This document shows, one piece after another, positions 16,247 to 25,592 of a DNA stretch of 64,000 bases (positions within the stretch are counted from its first letter, which is position 1; each line of letters starts with the position of its first letter). A model generated the notes under the pieces. That model saw only the letters and a program-made list of their open reading frames with translations. It was not told the DNA's origin and searched no databases. Where the stretch lies: assembly GCF_014635885.1 (NCBI RefSeq), contig NZ_BMDR01000004.1:406926-470925 (forward strand). The letters are read 5' to 3'. This DNA is from Acinetobacter vivianii. Its GTDB lineage: Bacteria > Pseudomonadota > Gammaproteobacteria > Pseudomonadales > Moraxellaceae. The translations under genes and the position numbers were made by a program.

Positions 16247-18049
16247 ATGCCTTTATACAAAGCTCCATTACGCGATATGCAATTTGTGCTGCATGAAATG
16301 CTTCAAACAGAACAGAACTATCAAGGTTTAAGCAAATATCAGGAAAGCGTAAATCGAGAATTAATTGATCAATATTTAGAAGCAGCAGCAGATTTTTGTG
16401 AAAATGAGTTGGCACCGATTAACCAAAATGGTGATCAGGAAGGGTGTCATTTAAATCAAGGCGTAGTCACAACGCCAAAAGGTTTTAAAGAAGCCTATCA
16501 AAAATATGCCGAGCTTGGATTTACCTCTTTAACTGCTGACCCAGAATATGGAGGGCAAGGCTTGCCTACATTGTTTCGGATCGCTATTTCTGAAATGTTA
16601 TGTGGTTCTAATTGGGCATGGGCAATGTATCCAGGTTTGTCTCATGGCGCGATGAGAACCATTGAACACCATGGTACTGAGCAACAAAAACAGCAGTATT
16701 TGACTAAACTCATTAGCGGAGTCTGGACTGGAACCATGTGTTTAACCGAATCACATGCGGGCTCGGACCTTGGATTAATTAGAACAAAAGCAGAGCCAAA
16801 TCCAGACGGTAGTTACTCAATCACAGGTGAAAAGATTTTTATCTCGGCGGGTGAACACGATCTTTCTGAAAATATTATTCATATTGTTTTAGCCCGTCTG
16901 CCTCAGGCACCCGCAGGGACTAAAGGTATTTCTTTATTTATTGTGCCTAAATTTAATGTAGATGATGAAGGTAATTTAGAAGACCGTAATAAAGTCGTCT
17001 GTAGCGCGATTGAACATAAAATGGGGATTCATGGCAATGCCACCTGCGTACTGAATTTTGATGGTGCGAAAGGTTATTTGATTGGTCCTGAAAATCGCGG
17101 GCTCAATTGTATGTTTACCTTTATGAACACCGCACGTATTGGAACCGCAGTACAAGGACTCGCTGCTTCTGAAATTTCATTTCAAGGTGCTTTAACTTAT
17201 GCAAAAGATCGCTTGGCAATGCGTTCTTTATCTGGAGCAAAATGTCCTGATAAAAATGCGGACCCCATTATTGTCCATCCCGCTATACGTTCCATGTTAA
17301 TGACTCAAAAAGCATTTTCAGAAGGTGGACGTGCATTAGCCTATTTTCTGGCTCAGCATGTCGATATTGTTGAGACTTCAGATGATCCCGAGCAACGAAA
17401 AATGTCGGATGAATTATTGGCCTTTTTAACTCCAATTGCCAAAGCATTTTTAACTGAATCGGGGAATGAGTCTGCCAAGCATGGGGTACAGGTCTTTGGT
17501 GGGCATGGGTTTATTGTTGAACACGGGATGGAGCAAATTGTACGCGATGCACGTATCTCAACATTGTATGAGGGCACCACTGAAATTCAGTCTTTAGATT
17601 TACTGGCGCGTAAAGTACTGAAGTCTGAAGGAAAACTGTTAAAAAATATGACCGATTTAATTGAGCAGTTTATTACGATGAATCAGTCAAATACAGCATT
17701 GTCTGCTTATACGGGAAAACTGGCTGAATTGAAGCAGCAATGGTTATCCATCACCGAAGAGGTTGCACAAAAAGCCAAGCAAAATCCTGAAGAAATTGGT
17801 GCCGCTTCAGTCGATTATCTGTATTTTTCTAGCTATGTGGTATTCGCCTATCTTTGGGCACGTATGGCACAAGTTGCCCATGAAAAACTGGCTGAAGGCA
17901 CGCAAGAACAAAAATTCTATCAGGCCAAACTCAGCACAGCGAAGTTCTTCTTTCAGAAGCTATTACATCGTACACAAGCACATGCGGCTTCTATTGCTTC
18001 TGGAGCAGAGTCAGTGATGGAACTTGATGAAGACGCCTTTTCATTCTGA
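16247..18049 (+). CDS. Acyl-CoA dehydrogenase, long form (about 600 residues)
   Basis: 600-residue acyl-CoA dehydrogenase of the AidB/DmdC-like long class. After an N-terminal extension (YKAPLRDMQFVLHEML) comes the standard three-domain core: GTMCLTESHAGSDLG, the FIVPKF middle domain, QVFGGHGFIVEHGMEQIVRDARI, and the catalytic Glu in STLYEGTTEIQSLDL; a helical C-terminal domain of about 120 residues follows. Family members act on medium- to long-chain acyl-CoA or on methylmercaptopropionyl-CoA. It begins a four-gene run (hydratase, aldolase, 2-hydroxyacid dehydrogenase). AAAGGGA precedes the ATG. Substrate not determinable. Confidence 0.88.
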   Translation: MPLYKAPLRDMQFVLHEMLQTEQNYQGLSKYQESVNRELIDQYLEAAADFCENELAPINQNGDQEGCHLNQGVVTTPKGFKEAYQKYAELGFTSLTADPEYGGQGLPTLFRIAISEMLCGSNWAWAMYPGLSHGAMRTIEHHGTEQQKQQYLTKLISGVWTGTMCLTESHAGSDLGLIRTKAEPNPDGSYSITGEKIFISAGEHDLSENIIHIVLARLPQAPAGTKGISLFIVPKFNVDDEGNLEDRNKVVCSAIEHKMGIHGNATCVLNFDGAKGYLIGPENRGLNCMFTFMNTARIGTAVQGLAASEISFQGALTYAKDRLAMRSLSGAKCPDKNADPIIVHPAIRSMLMTQKAFSEGGRALAYFLAQHVDIVETSDDPEQRKMSDELLAFLTPIAKAFLTESGNESAKHGVQVFGGHGFIVEHGMEQIVRDARISTLYEGTTEIQSLDLLARKVLKSEGKLLKNMTDLIEQFITMNQSNTALSAYTGKLAELKQQWLSITEEVAQKAKQNPEEIGAASVDYLYFSSYVVFAYLWARMAQVAHEKLAEGTQEQKFYQAKLSTAKFFFQKLLHRTQAHAASIASGAESVMELDEDAFSF

Positions 18050-18092
18050 GTCTGGTCCACGGATTGTAAATTTTTTCAGAGAGTAGCGAGAA

Positions 18093-18881
18093 ATGGATTT
18101 TGAACATATTTTGATTCGTCAACACAACCGTGTCGGTTATTTGACGCTTAATCGCCCAGAAGTGCTGAATAGTTTCAATGAACAAATGCACCTTGAAATT
18201 GCGGCAGTTTTAGACCTGTGGGCGGTTTCTAAGGAAGTAAAAGTTATTGTGATTTCTGGCGCAGGCAAAGGTTTCTGTGCTGGACAGGATTTAAGATCAA
18301 GAAGTCATGATGTCATTGCTGCACCAGATTATGATGCAGGCGCGGCTTTAGAAAAATTCTATAATCCGCTGGTACTTAAAATTACAGATATGACCAAACC
18401 TGTAATCGCTGCTGTGAATGGTGTGGCTGCTGGTGCTGGTGCGAATTTGGCTTTAGCCTGTGATTTGGTGGTGGCGAAACAATCTGCTTCATTTATACAG
18501 TCTTTTTGCAAAGTTGGTTTAATTCCTGATGCAGGTGGCACATGGAATTTACCGCATTTGATCGGTTTGGCCCGCGCAAAAGGGCTCACCATGTTGGGTG
18601 ATAAGTTATCTGCTCAAAAAGCCTTGAATTGGGGATTGATTTGGGAGGTTTACGAAGATGAACTTTTCGAAGCGAGTGTTACCACATTGGCTGAACAGTT
18701 AGCTGAGCAGCCCAGTAGTTCGATTGCATTGATTAAAAAAGCTTTAAACTGCGCAACAGACAACAGTTTTGTTGAGCAATTGCAACTGGAGCGTGAATTT
18801 CAACGTATTGCAGGACAATCAGATAATTATAAAGAAGGAGTGGCTGCCTTTATGGAAAAGAGAAAACCAGACTTTAGCTAG
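18093..18881 (+). CDS. Enoyl-CoA hydratase/isomerase (PaaG-like)
   Basis: 262-residue crotonase-fold protein. GKGFCAGQDL and NGVAAGAGANLALACDL form the oxyanion hole; LIPDAGGTWNLP places an Asp where PaaG isomerases have their catalytic Asp. It is strongly PaaG-like, an enzyme that isomerises the ring epoxide of phenylacetyl-CoA, but no paaABCDE oxygenase is in the window, so a general enoyl-CoA hydratase/isomerase role is safer. It lies 43 nt after the long acyl-CoA dehydrogenase and is probably co-transcribed. Confidence 0.82.
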   Translation: MDFEHILIRQHNRVGYLTLNRPEVLNSFNEQMHLEIAAVLDLWAVSKEVKVIVISGAGKGFCAGQDLRSRSHDVIAAPDYDAGAALEKFYNPLVLKITDMTKPVIAAVNGVAAGAGANLALACDLVVAKQSASFIQSFCKVGLIPDAGGTWNLPHLIGLARAKGLTMLGDKLSAQKALNWGLIWEVYEDELFEASVTTLAEQLAEQPSSSIALIKKALNCATDNSFVEQLQLEREFQRIAGQSDNYKEGVAAFMEKRKPDFS

Positions 18882-18963
18882 AAGTATTAGATATTAATAA
18901 TATTTAGTTCTGGAAAATGAAAACAGTACTTTAGGTCGAAAGTACTTCAAATAGGGATATAAC

Positions 18964-19719
18964 ATGAGTCTAAAAGAGATTGTATCGGCAAATGAATGGG
19001 ATGCTCGCTGTCAGTTAGCAGCCTTATATCGGTTAATTGCTTATTATCGGATGACAGATCTTATTGATACTCATATCAGCCTACGTGTACCAGATGAGAA
19101 TGGACATTTTCTGATTAATCACTACGGCATTCCATTCGAAAAAATGAAAGCCTCTGATTTGGTTAAAATTGATGGTGAAGGCAATATCGTAGAACATTAT
19201 GATGCGGGTAAAACGGTGAATGTTGCTGGTTTTGTTATTCATTCAGCATTGCATGCCGCTCGTCCCAGCGTTCACTGTGTGATTCATACTCATACCGCAG
19301 ATGGAATTGCAGTTTCAGCACAGAAGCACGGTTTGTTGCCAATATCGCAACACGCACTAAAATTTTATAAAAAAGTCAGTTATCACGAGTATGAAGGTGT
19401 CGCACTATCGACTGAAGAGAGGACACGACTAGTGCAGGATCTGGGTAATCATCGTGTCATGATTTTAAGAAACCATGGATTGCTGGCAACAGGCGATAGT
19501 GTACAGCGTGCATTTCATGAAATTTATTTTTTAGAACGTGCATGTCAGGCGCAAATTAAGGCACTTGCAGGTGGGGCAGAATTGCATTTTCCTTCCGAAC
19601 TGGTATGTGAACATACAACCAAGCAGTTCGAATCAAAAGGTGTGGAACAGATTATTTTAAATGCCTGGAATGCGGCCTTGTCTTTAATTGAACAGCAGCG
19701 TGAGGAATACTGCGCATGA
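18964..19719 (+). CDS. Class II aldolase/adducin family protein
   Basis: 251-residue member of the fuculose-phosphate aldolase family. Metal-binding HTHT (VIHTHTADG, about residue 107-110) and a later RNHG (about 170) are present, as in zinc aldolases and decarboxylases of this fold. Some members cleave C-C bonds of phosphorylated sugars, others act on unphosphorylated hydroxy acids, so function cannot be fixed. Its stop overlaps the start of the next gene by 4 nt (ATGA), implying translational coupling to a 2-hydroxyacid dehydrogenase. Confidence 0.82.
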   Translation: MSLKEIVSANEWDARCQLAALYRLIAYYRMTDLIDTHISLRVPDENGHFLINHYGIPFEKMKASDLVKIDGEGNIVEHYDAGKTVNVAGFVIHSALHAARPSVHCVIHTHTADGIAVSAQKHGLLPISQHALKFYKKVSYHEYEGVALSTEERTRLVQDLGNHRVMILRNHGLLATGDSVQRAFHEIYFLERACQAQIKALAGGAELHFPSELVCEHTTKQFESKGVEQIILNAWNAALSLIEQQREEYCA

Positions 19720-20639
19720 TTGTGATTTCCACCACTGTACCAAAAGTTCAAAAATGGCTTGAAGATGCATTTTTACAATACGCACCGCAAGGCTCATATT
19801 GCCTAGCCGACAGCGAACAGGCGATTTATGCAACGACTGCTGTGTCGTGGTTTCCAGATTTAGATCATTTAGAAAAGTTGCCTGAATTAAAATTGATTCA
19901 TTCGATGGCGGCGGGCGTTGAACACCTCAATTTAGATCGAATTGGCACACAATATAAAGTATGCCGAGTGGTTGATCAGCTTCATCAAAAGGGAATGTTC
20001 GATTATTTGCAATGGGGCGTTTTATATTATCAACGTTTTTTTGATCAGGCATTTGTACAAAAGCGGCAACAACGTTGGCGGCAGTATCCACAACGAGAAC
20101 ATGCTGAATTGAAAATTGGAATTATGGGCTTGGGGCAAATGGGCGGATATATGGCCAAGCAATTTGCTGCGCTGGGTTATCAAGTGTCTGGTTGGTCTCG
20201 TAGCCCGAAAAATATTGCACATGTGAGCTGTTATGCAGGTGATGAAGACTTTGACACGTTTTTAGGACAGGCTGAAATTCTGATTAATTTATTGCCACTT
20301 ACGGAAAATAATCAGGGTATTTTATCAAAATCTTTATTTGATTTGCTTCCTGAACAGGCCTGTATCATCAATTGTGGCCGTGGTCAGCATCTAGTTGAGC
20401 AGGATTTAATAAATTATCTGGATTCTGGACGTTTACGTGGCGCGATTCTGGATGTGTTTAGCAAAGAACCCTTAGTTGAAAATCATCCACTTTGGCAACA
20501 TGAAAAAGTGGTGATCACGCCACATGTTGCTTCACATGCACCATGGTCGGTTGTGGTGAACCAAATTTTAGAAAATGATCAGCGTGTTATTCAAGGGCAA
20601 GCATTGTTAAATCAAGTGGACACTTTGAAGGGGTATTAG
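19716..20639 (+). CDS. D-isomer-specific 2-hydroxyacid dehydrogenase (GhrA-like)
   Basis: 307-residue NAD(P)-dependent oxidoreductase that interconverts 2-oxo and 2-hydroxy acids. The Rossmann motif is GIMGLGQMGGYMA (about residues 130-142); INCGRGQHLVEQDL, DVFSKEPL and the catalytic His in ITPHVASHAPW follow. It resembles glyoxylate/hydroxypyruvate reductase A in length. Starts inside the aldolase stop (ATGA). Together the two could make and reduce, or oxidise and cleave, a 2-oxo/2-hydroxy acid; the direction is unknown. Confidence 0.85.
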   Translation: MIVISTTVPKVQKWLEDAFLQYAPQGSYCLADSEQAIYATTAVSWFPDLDHLEKLPELKLIHSMAAGVEHLNLDRIGTQYKVCRVVDQLHQKGMFDYLQWGVLYYQRFFDQAFVQKRQQRWRQYPQREHAELKIGIMGLGQMGGYMAKQFAALGYQVSGWSRSPKNIAHVSCYAGDEDFDTFLGQAEILINLLPLTENNQGILSKSLFDLLPEQACIINCGRGQHLVEQDLINYLDSGRLRGAILDVFSKEPLVENHPLWQHEKVVITPHVASHAPWSVVVNQILENDQRVIQGQALLNQVDTLKGY

Positions 20640-20758
20640 TGTCTGAATATCCTCAGTTCAAGCTATCATTCAGTCATACCGACTTTTAATTATGAATCGA
20701 CTGGCTGAGCCTATCATTTGTTATTTGACATGCCCAGTCAGTGATTTATTTTAAGGCA

Positions 20759-23700
20759 TTAGCCTTTATTGCTGAGTTCTTTAGATAGCTCATCCCAACG
20801 TTGATTTGCGCTTTGCATAGACTGCATTTTGACATGACCAAAGCCACGCACTTCTGCAGGAAGCTCTGCAATTTGTGCAGCCACATTCAAATCATACTGT
20901 TGTGGTGCTGCAACAAGTGCTTTCACAAATCCAATGTAACGATCACGCCATGCTTGTTCATGTTGACGTTCTTCTTGACGTGCAAATGGATCAAGAAAAG
21001 TTTCACGCAGCCATTGTAAGCGGGCAAGTAGCATCATCGGGAAACGCATCCAGTAACCAAAAATACGTTTGCGTACATTGGTACCTAGTGTCGGTGGTGC
21101 AAGGTGATAGGATAAACGCACACCACGCCCGAATTGTGATTCGATTGATTTTTTAAAGCTAGCACCTGTCAGCAAGCGGGCAACTTCATACTCATCTTTA
21201 TAGGCCATTACACGATACAGCTGTGTGGCGATTGTGGTTGCAAGCGCCTCAGGCAACATTTTAGATGCTTGTTCTGCAAGATTTCTATATGTATCAGCAT
21301 AAGCATCATTCCAATAATCTTGCAAACGGACTGAACGATCATAAATCAGTTCTGGCAGCGTTTGCGGTGCATTTTGTTTTGGCAAACTGTCGAGTAGACG
21401 CTTCGCCAGATCTGGATCGCTTGCAAGATGACAACCTACGCGGAAAGCTTCAAGATTCTTTTCAACTGCTGTGCCATTAAGTTGAATGGCTTTTTCAATA
21501 CTTTCGCGCAGTAATGGAATCTGACCAGATTGCCATGCCATTCCCAGCAAAATCTGATTGGCAAAGATGGCATCACCCAAGACCTGGGTGGCAATACGCG
21601 CAGCAGGTAAAGACACCAGTTTACCTTGATCAACATGACCACGAAGACGATTGATCAAATCCGTAATTGGCGCAAACCAGTCACGTTTATTAATGAAGTC
21701 AGATGTCGGTGAGCCATCTTCATTGACAATGACCATCGCATTTGGTTTTAAACGAGACAAGGCCGCATTGCTGCCTGCCACCACTGCATCGGCACCAATA
21801 AGAAGGTCACATTGACCTGCAGGGATTTTAGTTGCGGAAATTTGCTCGTCATCTGAGGCCAATTGAACATAGGAATAAACTGTACCGCCTTTTTGAGCCA
21901 GTCCTGCCATGTCCATGACGCGTGCTGCTTTACCTTCCAGATGCGCGGCCATTCCCAATAATGCGCCGACGGTGACCACACCAGTACCACCCACACCACC
22001 GACCATGATTCGGCTTGGTGCTGTATCAAGTTGAGGAAGAATTGGACGCTCAGGCCAGCCCGTAGCAAAACCCTCAAACTTGGCTGGACGTTTCATATCA
22101 CGGGTATGCACGGTCACAAAACTTGGGCAGAAACCTTCTACACAGGTAAAGTCTTTATTACAGCTGCTTTGGTTAATTTGACGTTTGGTGCCCAAAGCCG
22201 TTTCTACGGGCTCAATTGAAAGACAATTTGATTTTTTCGAGCAATCGCCACAGCCTTCACAGATATCACTATTGATGTAAAGGCGTTCAGCAGGGTCAGG
22301 ATAAGCATCACGTTTACGGCGACGACGTTTTTCGCTGGCACAGGTCTGAACATAAATTAAAGCGGTGACACCAGAAATCTCACGTAATTCACGTTGCACG
22401 GTATCTAAATCATTTCTGTGGCGGATTTCTACATTGGGTGCAAGGTGTTCTTCTGCATGAATCAACGCTGGTTCATCGGTTACGATGACCTGTTTTTTAA
22501 TCCCTTCCGCATCTAGCTGGCGGGTCAGTTGCGCGACACTCAAATGTCCATCGACATGTTGTCCGCCTGTCATGGCAACTGCATCGTTATAAAGGATTTT
22601 ATAGGTGATATTGATATTGGCTGCGATGGCTTGTCGAATTGCCAGATAGCCTGAATGGAAGTAGGTTCCATCTCCGAGATTGGCAAAAATATGCTTTTCA
22701 TTGGTAAAGTGCGATGCACCCGCCCAGCTCACGCCTTCGCCGCCCATTTGCGAGAAAGTTTCCGTTCCGCGATCCAGTGACACCGCAATATAGTGACAAC
22801 CGATGCCGCCTAGGGCGCGACTGCCTTCTGGCACCACGGTGGAGGTATTATGCGGACAACCGCTACAGAAATAAGGTTTGCGGTCTGCCAGATCCAGCAC
22901 ACGGCGTGACTCTTGTTCTGCTTTTTGCAATAAATCGATGCGATTCTGAATTTGTTGTCTTAAATTCTCTGATAAATCGAGTTGTAGAAAACGTGCTGCA
23001 AGCATTTTGGCAATCGGTTCGGGTTGGAACTCATAATGACCAATCAGCGGTGCTTCCTCGATGGAGGTACTCCATTCACCTTTACCATGAATTGCTTTGC
23101 CGATGACATGTGGACGTTGCTCATCAGGCAGGGAATACAGTTCATCTTTGATCTGTGATTCAAGAATAGGACGTTTCTCTTCAACCACAATCAGCTCTTT
23201 TAGTCCTTCGGCAAATTCACGAATACCTTGCGGTTCTAAAGGCCAGATCAACCCAACTTGATAAACCCGTAGCCCAAGCTGTTGCGCCGTTTCATTCTCA
23301 ATTCCTAAAATGCGTAAAGCTTCAATGGTGTCGAGATAGCCTTTACCGCTTGCAACAATCCCGATGCGGGCATTTTCACAAGGCCAAGTGGTTTGATTCA
23401 GCTGATTGGCACGTGCATAGGCCAGCACAGCAGGTAAGCGATGTTGATAGAGGCGTTGTTCTTGCTGGATGCCATGATCAGGCCAGCGGATATTGACACC
23501 ATCGGCAGGGAAGTCCACATCTTCTGGAATCACGGGAATGACCCGATCTAAATCCACATTGACGGAAGCCGAAGTTTCTACAATTTCACTGACCAGTTTC
23601 ATTGAGGTCCATACCCCAGCGAAACGGGACATTGCCACGGCATGCACACCCAGATCAAGAATATGTTGCACTGAGGTTGGATAGAAAATCGGAAGACCGC

Positions 23701-24229
23701 AGCCAATCATGACATGTTCAGATTGGTGTGGAACCGTAGATGATTTACAGGAGTGATCATCACCAAATAAAGCGACCACACCGCCATGTTCAGAAGTTCC
23801 AGCAAGATTGGCATGACGTAGTACATCACCTGAACGGTCTACACCCGGGCCTTTGCCATACCACCATGAAGTGACACCATCATATTTTCCCTGGCCTGCA
23901 AGGTTGGCTTGCTGCGTGCCCCAAATGGCCGTTGCTGCGAGATCTTCATTAATACCGGGTTGAAAGACGACATGATGATCTTTAAGTATGCCTCCAATTT
24001 GCCAAAGGAAATTATCATAATTACCTACAGGGGAACCGCGATAACCTGAAATGAAGCCAGCTGTATGCAACCCGTTCAATTCATCGCGGCGAGTCTGTGC
24101 TAGAGGTAACCGAACGAGTGCCTGAATGCCTGTCATGTAGGCTGAACCGTGATCACTGATATATTTATCATCCAGTGATACATCTTTAGTAACGATCATT
24201 TTTGGAGTAACTTTTGTCGCTATATTCAT
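20759..24229 (-). CDS. Fused indolepyruvate ferredoxin oxidoreductase family protein
   Basis: 1156-residue single-chain 2-oxoacid:ferredoxin oxidoreductase. Order: N-terminal pyrimidine-binding ThDP domain, central PP domain with GCPHNTST (about residue 460) and NDAVAMTGGQ, a cysteine cluster CEGCGDCSKKSNC plus CNKDFTCVEGFC for Fe-S centres, then the gamma domain (GGVGGTGVVTVGALLG), and a C-terminal helical domain. It oxidatively decarboxylates aryl- or branched 2-oxo acids to acyl-CoA with ferredoxin. AAGGAG sits 6 nt before the ATG. A LysR gene is divergent. Long fused forms occur in aerobic proteobacteria; the substrate here is not known, though nearness to leucine catabolism makes a branched 2-oxo acid possible. 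Confidence 0.88.
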   Translation of the reverse strand: MNIATKVTPKMIVTKDVSLDDKYISDHGSAYMTGIQALVRLPLAQTRRDELNGLHTAGFISGYRGSPVGNYDNFLWQIGGILKDHHVVFQPGINEDLAATAIWGTQQANLAGQGKYDGVTSWWYGKGPGVDRSGDVLRHANLAGTSEHGGVVALFGDDHSCKSSTVPHQSEHVMIGCGLPIFYPTSVQHILDLGVHAVAMSRFAGVWTSMKLVSEIVETSASVNVDLDRVIPVIPEDVDFPADGVNIRWPDHGIQQEQRLYQHRLPAVLAYARANQLNQTTWPCENARIGIVASGKGYLDTIEALRILGIENETAQQLGLRVYQVGLIWPLEPQGIREFAEGLKELIVVEEKRPILESQIKDELYSLPDEQRPHVIGKAIHGKGEWSTSIEEAPLIGHYEFQPEPIAKMLAARFLQLDLSENLRQQIQNRIDLLQKAEQESRRVLDLADRKPYFCSGCPHNTSTVVPEGSRALGGIGCHYIAVSLDRGTETFSQMGGEGVSWAGASHFTNEKHIFANLGDGTYFHSGYLAIRQAIAANINITYKILYNDAVAMTGGQHVDGHLSVAQLTRQLDAEGIKKQVIVTDEPALIHAEEHLAPNVEIRHRNDLDTVQRELREISGVTALIYVQTCASEKRRRRKRDAYPDPAERLYINSDICEGCGDCSKKSNCLSIEPVETALGTKRQINQSSCNKDFTCVEGFCPSFVTVHTRDMKRPAKFEGFATGWPERPILPQLDTAPSRIMVGGVGGTGVVTVGALLGMAAHLEGKAARVMDMAGLAQKGGTVYSYVQLASDDEQISATKIPAGQCDLLIGADAVVAGSNAALSRLKPNAMVIVNEDGSPTSDFINKRDWFAPITDLINRLRGHVDQGKLVSLPAARIATQVLGDAIFANQILLGMAWQSGQIPLLRESIEKAIQLNGTAVEKNLEAFRVGCHLASDPDLAKRLLDSLPKQNAPQTLPELIYDRSVRLQDYWNDAYADTYRNLAEQASKMLPEALATTIATQLYRVMAYKDEYEVARLLTGASFKKSIESQFGRGVRLSYHLAPPTLGTNVRKRIFGYWMRFPMMLLARLQWLRETFLDPFARQEERQHEQAWRDRYIGFVKALVAAPQQYDLNVAAQIAELPAEVRGFGHVKMQSMQSANQRWDELSKELSNKG

Positions 24230-24430
24230 TTATATCTCCTTAGAATTCTCGTAGTTTTGACTACTTGTTTTTTCAACATCCGGTTGAATATTTGGAGTAA
24301 GTACATAACAATTAAAAAGATTGAACAGTTCGGGATAAAAAAAGACCTGATCAATGTATGTACATTAATGTCATTGTGGTTGATCCAAACTGGTGCAACA
24401 ATGCGTAATTTAGAAAAAGATATTTACGTT

Positions 24431-25369
24431 ATGCGCAAAAATCTTGATGGTGGACTCTTGCATGCAATGAATGCCTTCCTGAAAGTGATTGATAGCGGGA
24501 GTTTCACGGCTGCCGCTGAACAGATGGAACTGACAACTGCGCAAGTTTCGCGATTAATTAGCGAATTAGAAGGGCGTTTAGGTACAAAACTACTACAACG
24601 ATCAACCCGACAGCATGCCTTGACCGAGATCGGTGAGACCTATGCCGAGCAGTGTCGTCAGGTGCTTGCCATGGTGGAAGAAGCTGAAGCACAGGCAATG
24701 GGCATGGCAACAAAACCGCAAGGACGTTTACGGGTACTGAGTATGGCCAGTTTTGGTCATCACTATCTTGCACCGATGATGGCGGAGTTCTGTCAAACCT
24801 ATCCCGACCTGACGGTTGAATATCGAACCTCACAAAATGTACCTGACCTTTTAGGTAAAGGCATTGATGTGAGTCTCTATTTGACAGAATCTCTGGCGGA
24901 TTCGAGATTTGTGGCTCGTCGCATTGGTACGATTTTTTCGGTGTTATGTGCTTCACCTGCTTATCTGGAAAAGCATGGTGAACCTCAATCGCTGGATGAT
25001 TTGCAGAAGCACGCCTGTTTACGCTTGGTCAATCCATCCATTACTCCGCAATGGCATCTGACCAGTGAAAATAGTTGTTCGTATCAGATTGATATCAATG
25101 GCCCACTCATTGCCGATACGCCTGAGTTGTTACTGGATGTAGTTCAACAGGATATGGGCATTGCCTTACTGCCAACTTTTTCATCGATTGATGCAATCCG
25201 CACAGGGCGATTACGCCGTATTTTACCAGCGTGGCGTTCTCCTGATATCGGGGTGTATACCTTATTGCCTTCGCGGGATTTTGTGGATGTAAAAACGAGG
25301 ACATGGTTGGAGTGGGTCGAGCAACATATTTCTCCAAAAATACAGCAAGATACGGATTATTTTTTATAA
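24431..25369 (+). CDS. LysR family transcriptional regulator
   Basis: 312 residues from the chosen ATG at 24431. Winged helix at the N-terminus (FTAAAEQMELTTAQVSRLISELEGRLGTKLLQR) and a periplasmic-binding-like effector domain, close to the CrgA/DmlR type. The frame is open back to 24257 with an in-frame ATG at 24401, but family similarity starts near NLDGGLLHAMNAFLKV; the start is therefore uncertain by up to 10 codons, and no strong ribosome-binding site is visible for either. It diverges from the fused 2-oxoacid oxidoreductase, of which it is the likely regulator. A GTAGT/ACTAC element lies in the gap. Confidence 0.85.
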   Translation: MRKNLDGGLLHAMNAFLKVIDSGSFTAAAEQMELTTAQVSRLISELEGRLGTKLLQRSTRQHALTEIGETYAEQCRQVLAMVEEAEAQAMGMATKPQGRLRVLSMASFGHHYLAPMMAEFCQTYPDLTVEYRTSQNVPDLLGKGIDVSLYLTESLADSRFVARRIGTIFSVLCASPAYLEKHGEPQSLDDLQKHACLRLVNPSITPQWHLTSENSCSYQIDINGPLIADTPELLLDVVQQDMGIALLPTFSSIDAIRTGRLRRILPAWRSPDIGVYTLLPSRDFVDVKTRTWLEWVEQHISPKIQQDTDYFL

Positions 25370-25417
25370 ATTCTTTGAGGAGTGGTAGAAAAAGAATAAT
25401 AAGGATTAAAATTAAAA

Positions 25418-25443
25418 AAATGCTTCTTTAGAAAGAGGCATTT
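25418..25443 (+). terminator. Hairpin after the LysR gene
   Basis: About 12-bp stem with one GU pair (AAATGC at 25418-25423 with GCATTT at 25438-25443), but no T tract afterwards. Weak terminator candidate. Confidence 0.45.
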
Positions 25444-25592
25444 CATACAGAGATAATCGATAAGTTTTCAAAAAAATTACATGAGGGATTTAGCCCCAAT
25501 TCTTGAGCAGAATGGGAGAAAGTTAAGCTCTGATCAAGCTTAATTGATTAAGCATATTGCCTGACAATAAGAGAATACAAATCTATATATGG

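Noticed and set aside
18093..18881. Phenylacetate degradation operon based on the PaaG-like gene, thioesterase and PaaH-like gene
   Set aside because: No paaABCDE, paaK or paaZ genes are in the window; the genes fit dicarboxylate and other acyl-CoA oxidation.
20640..20758. Terminator between the convergent 2-hydroxyacid dehydrogenase and fused oxidoreductase genes
   Set aside because: A GACTGGC/GCCCAGTC pairing is bulged with a long loop and no T-tract; not strong enough to annotate.
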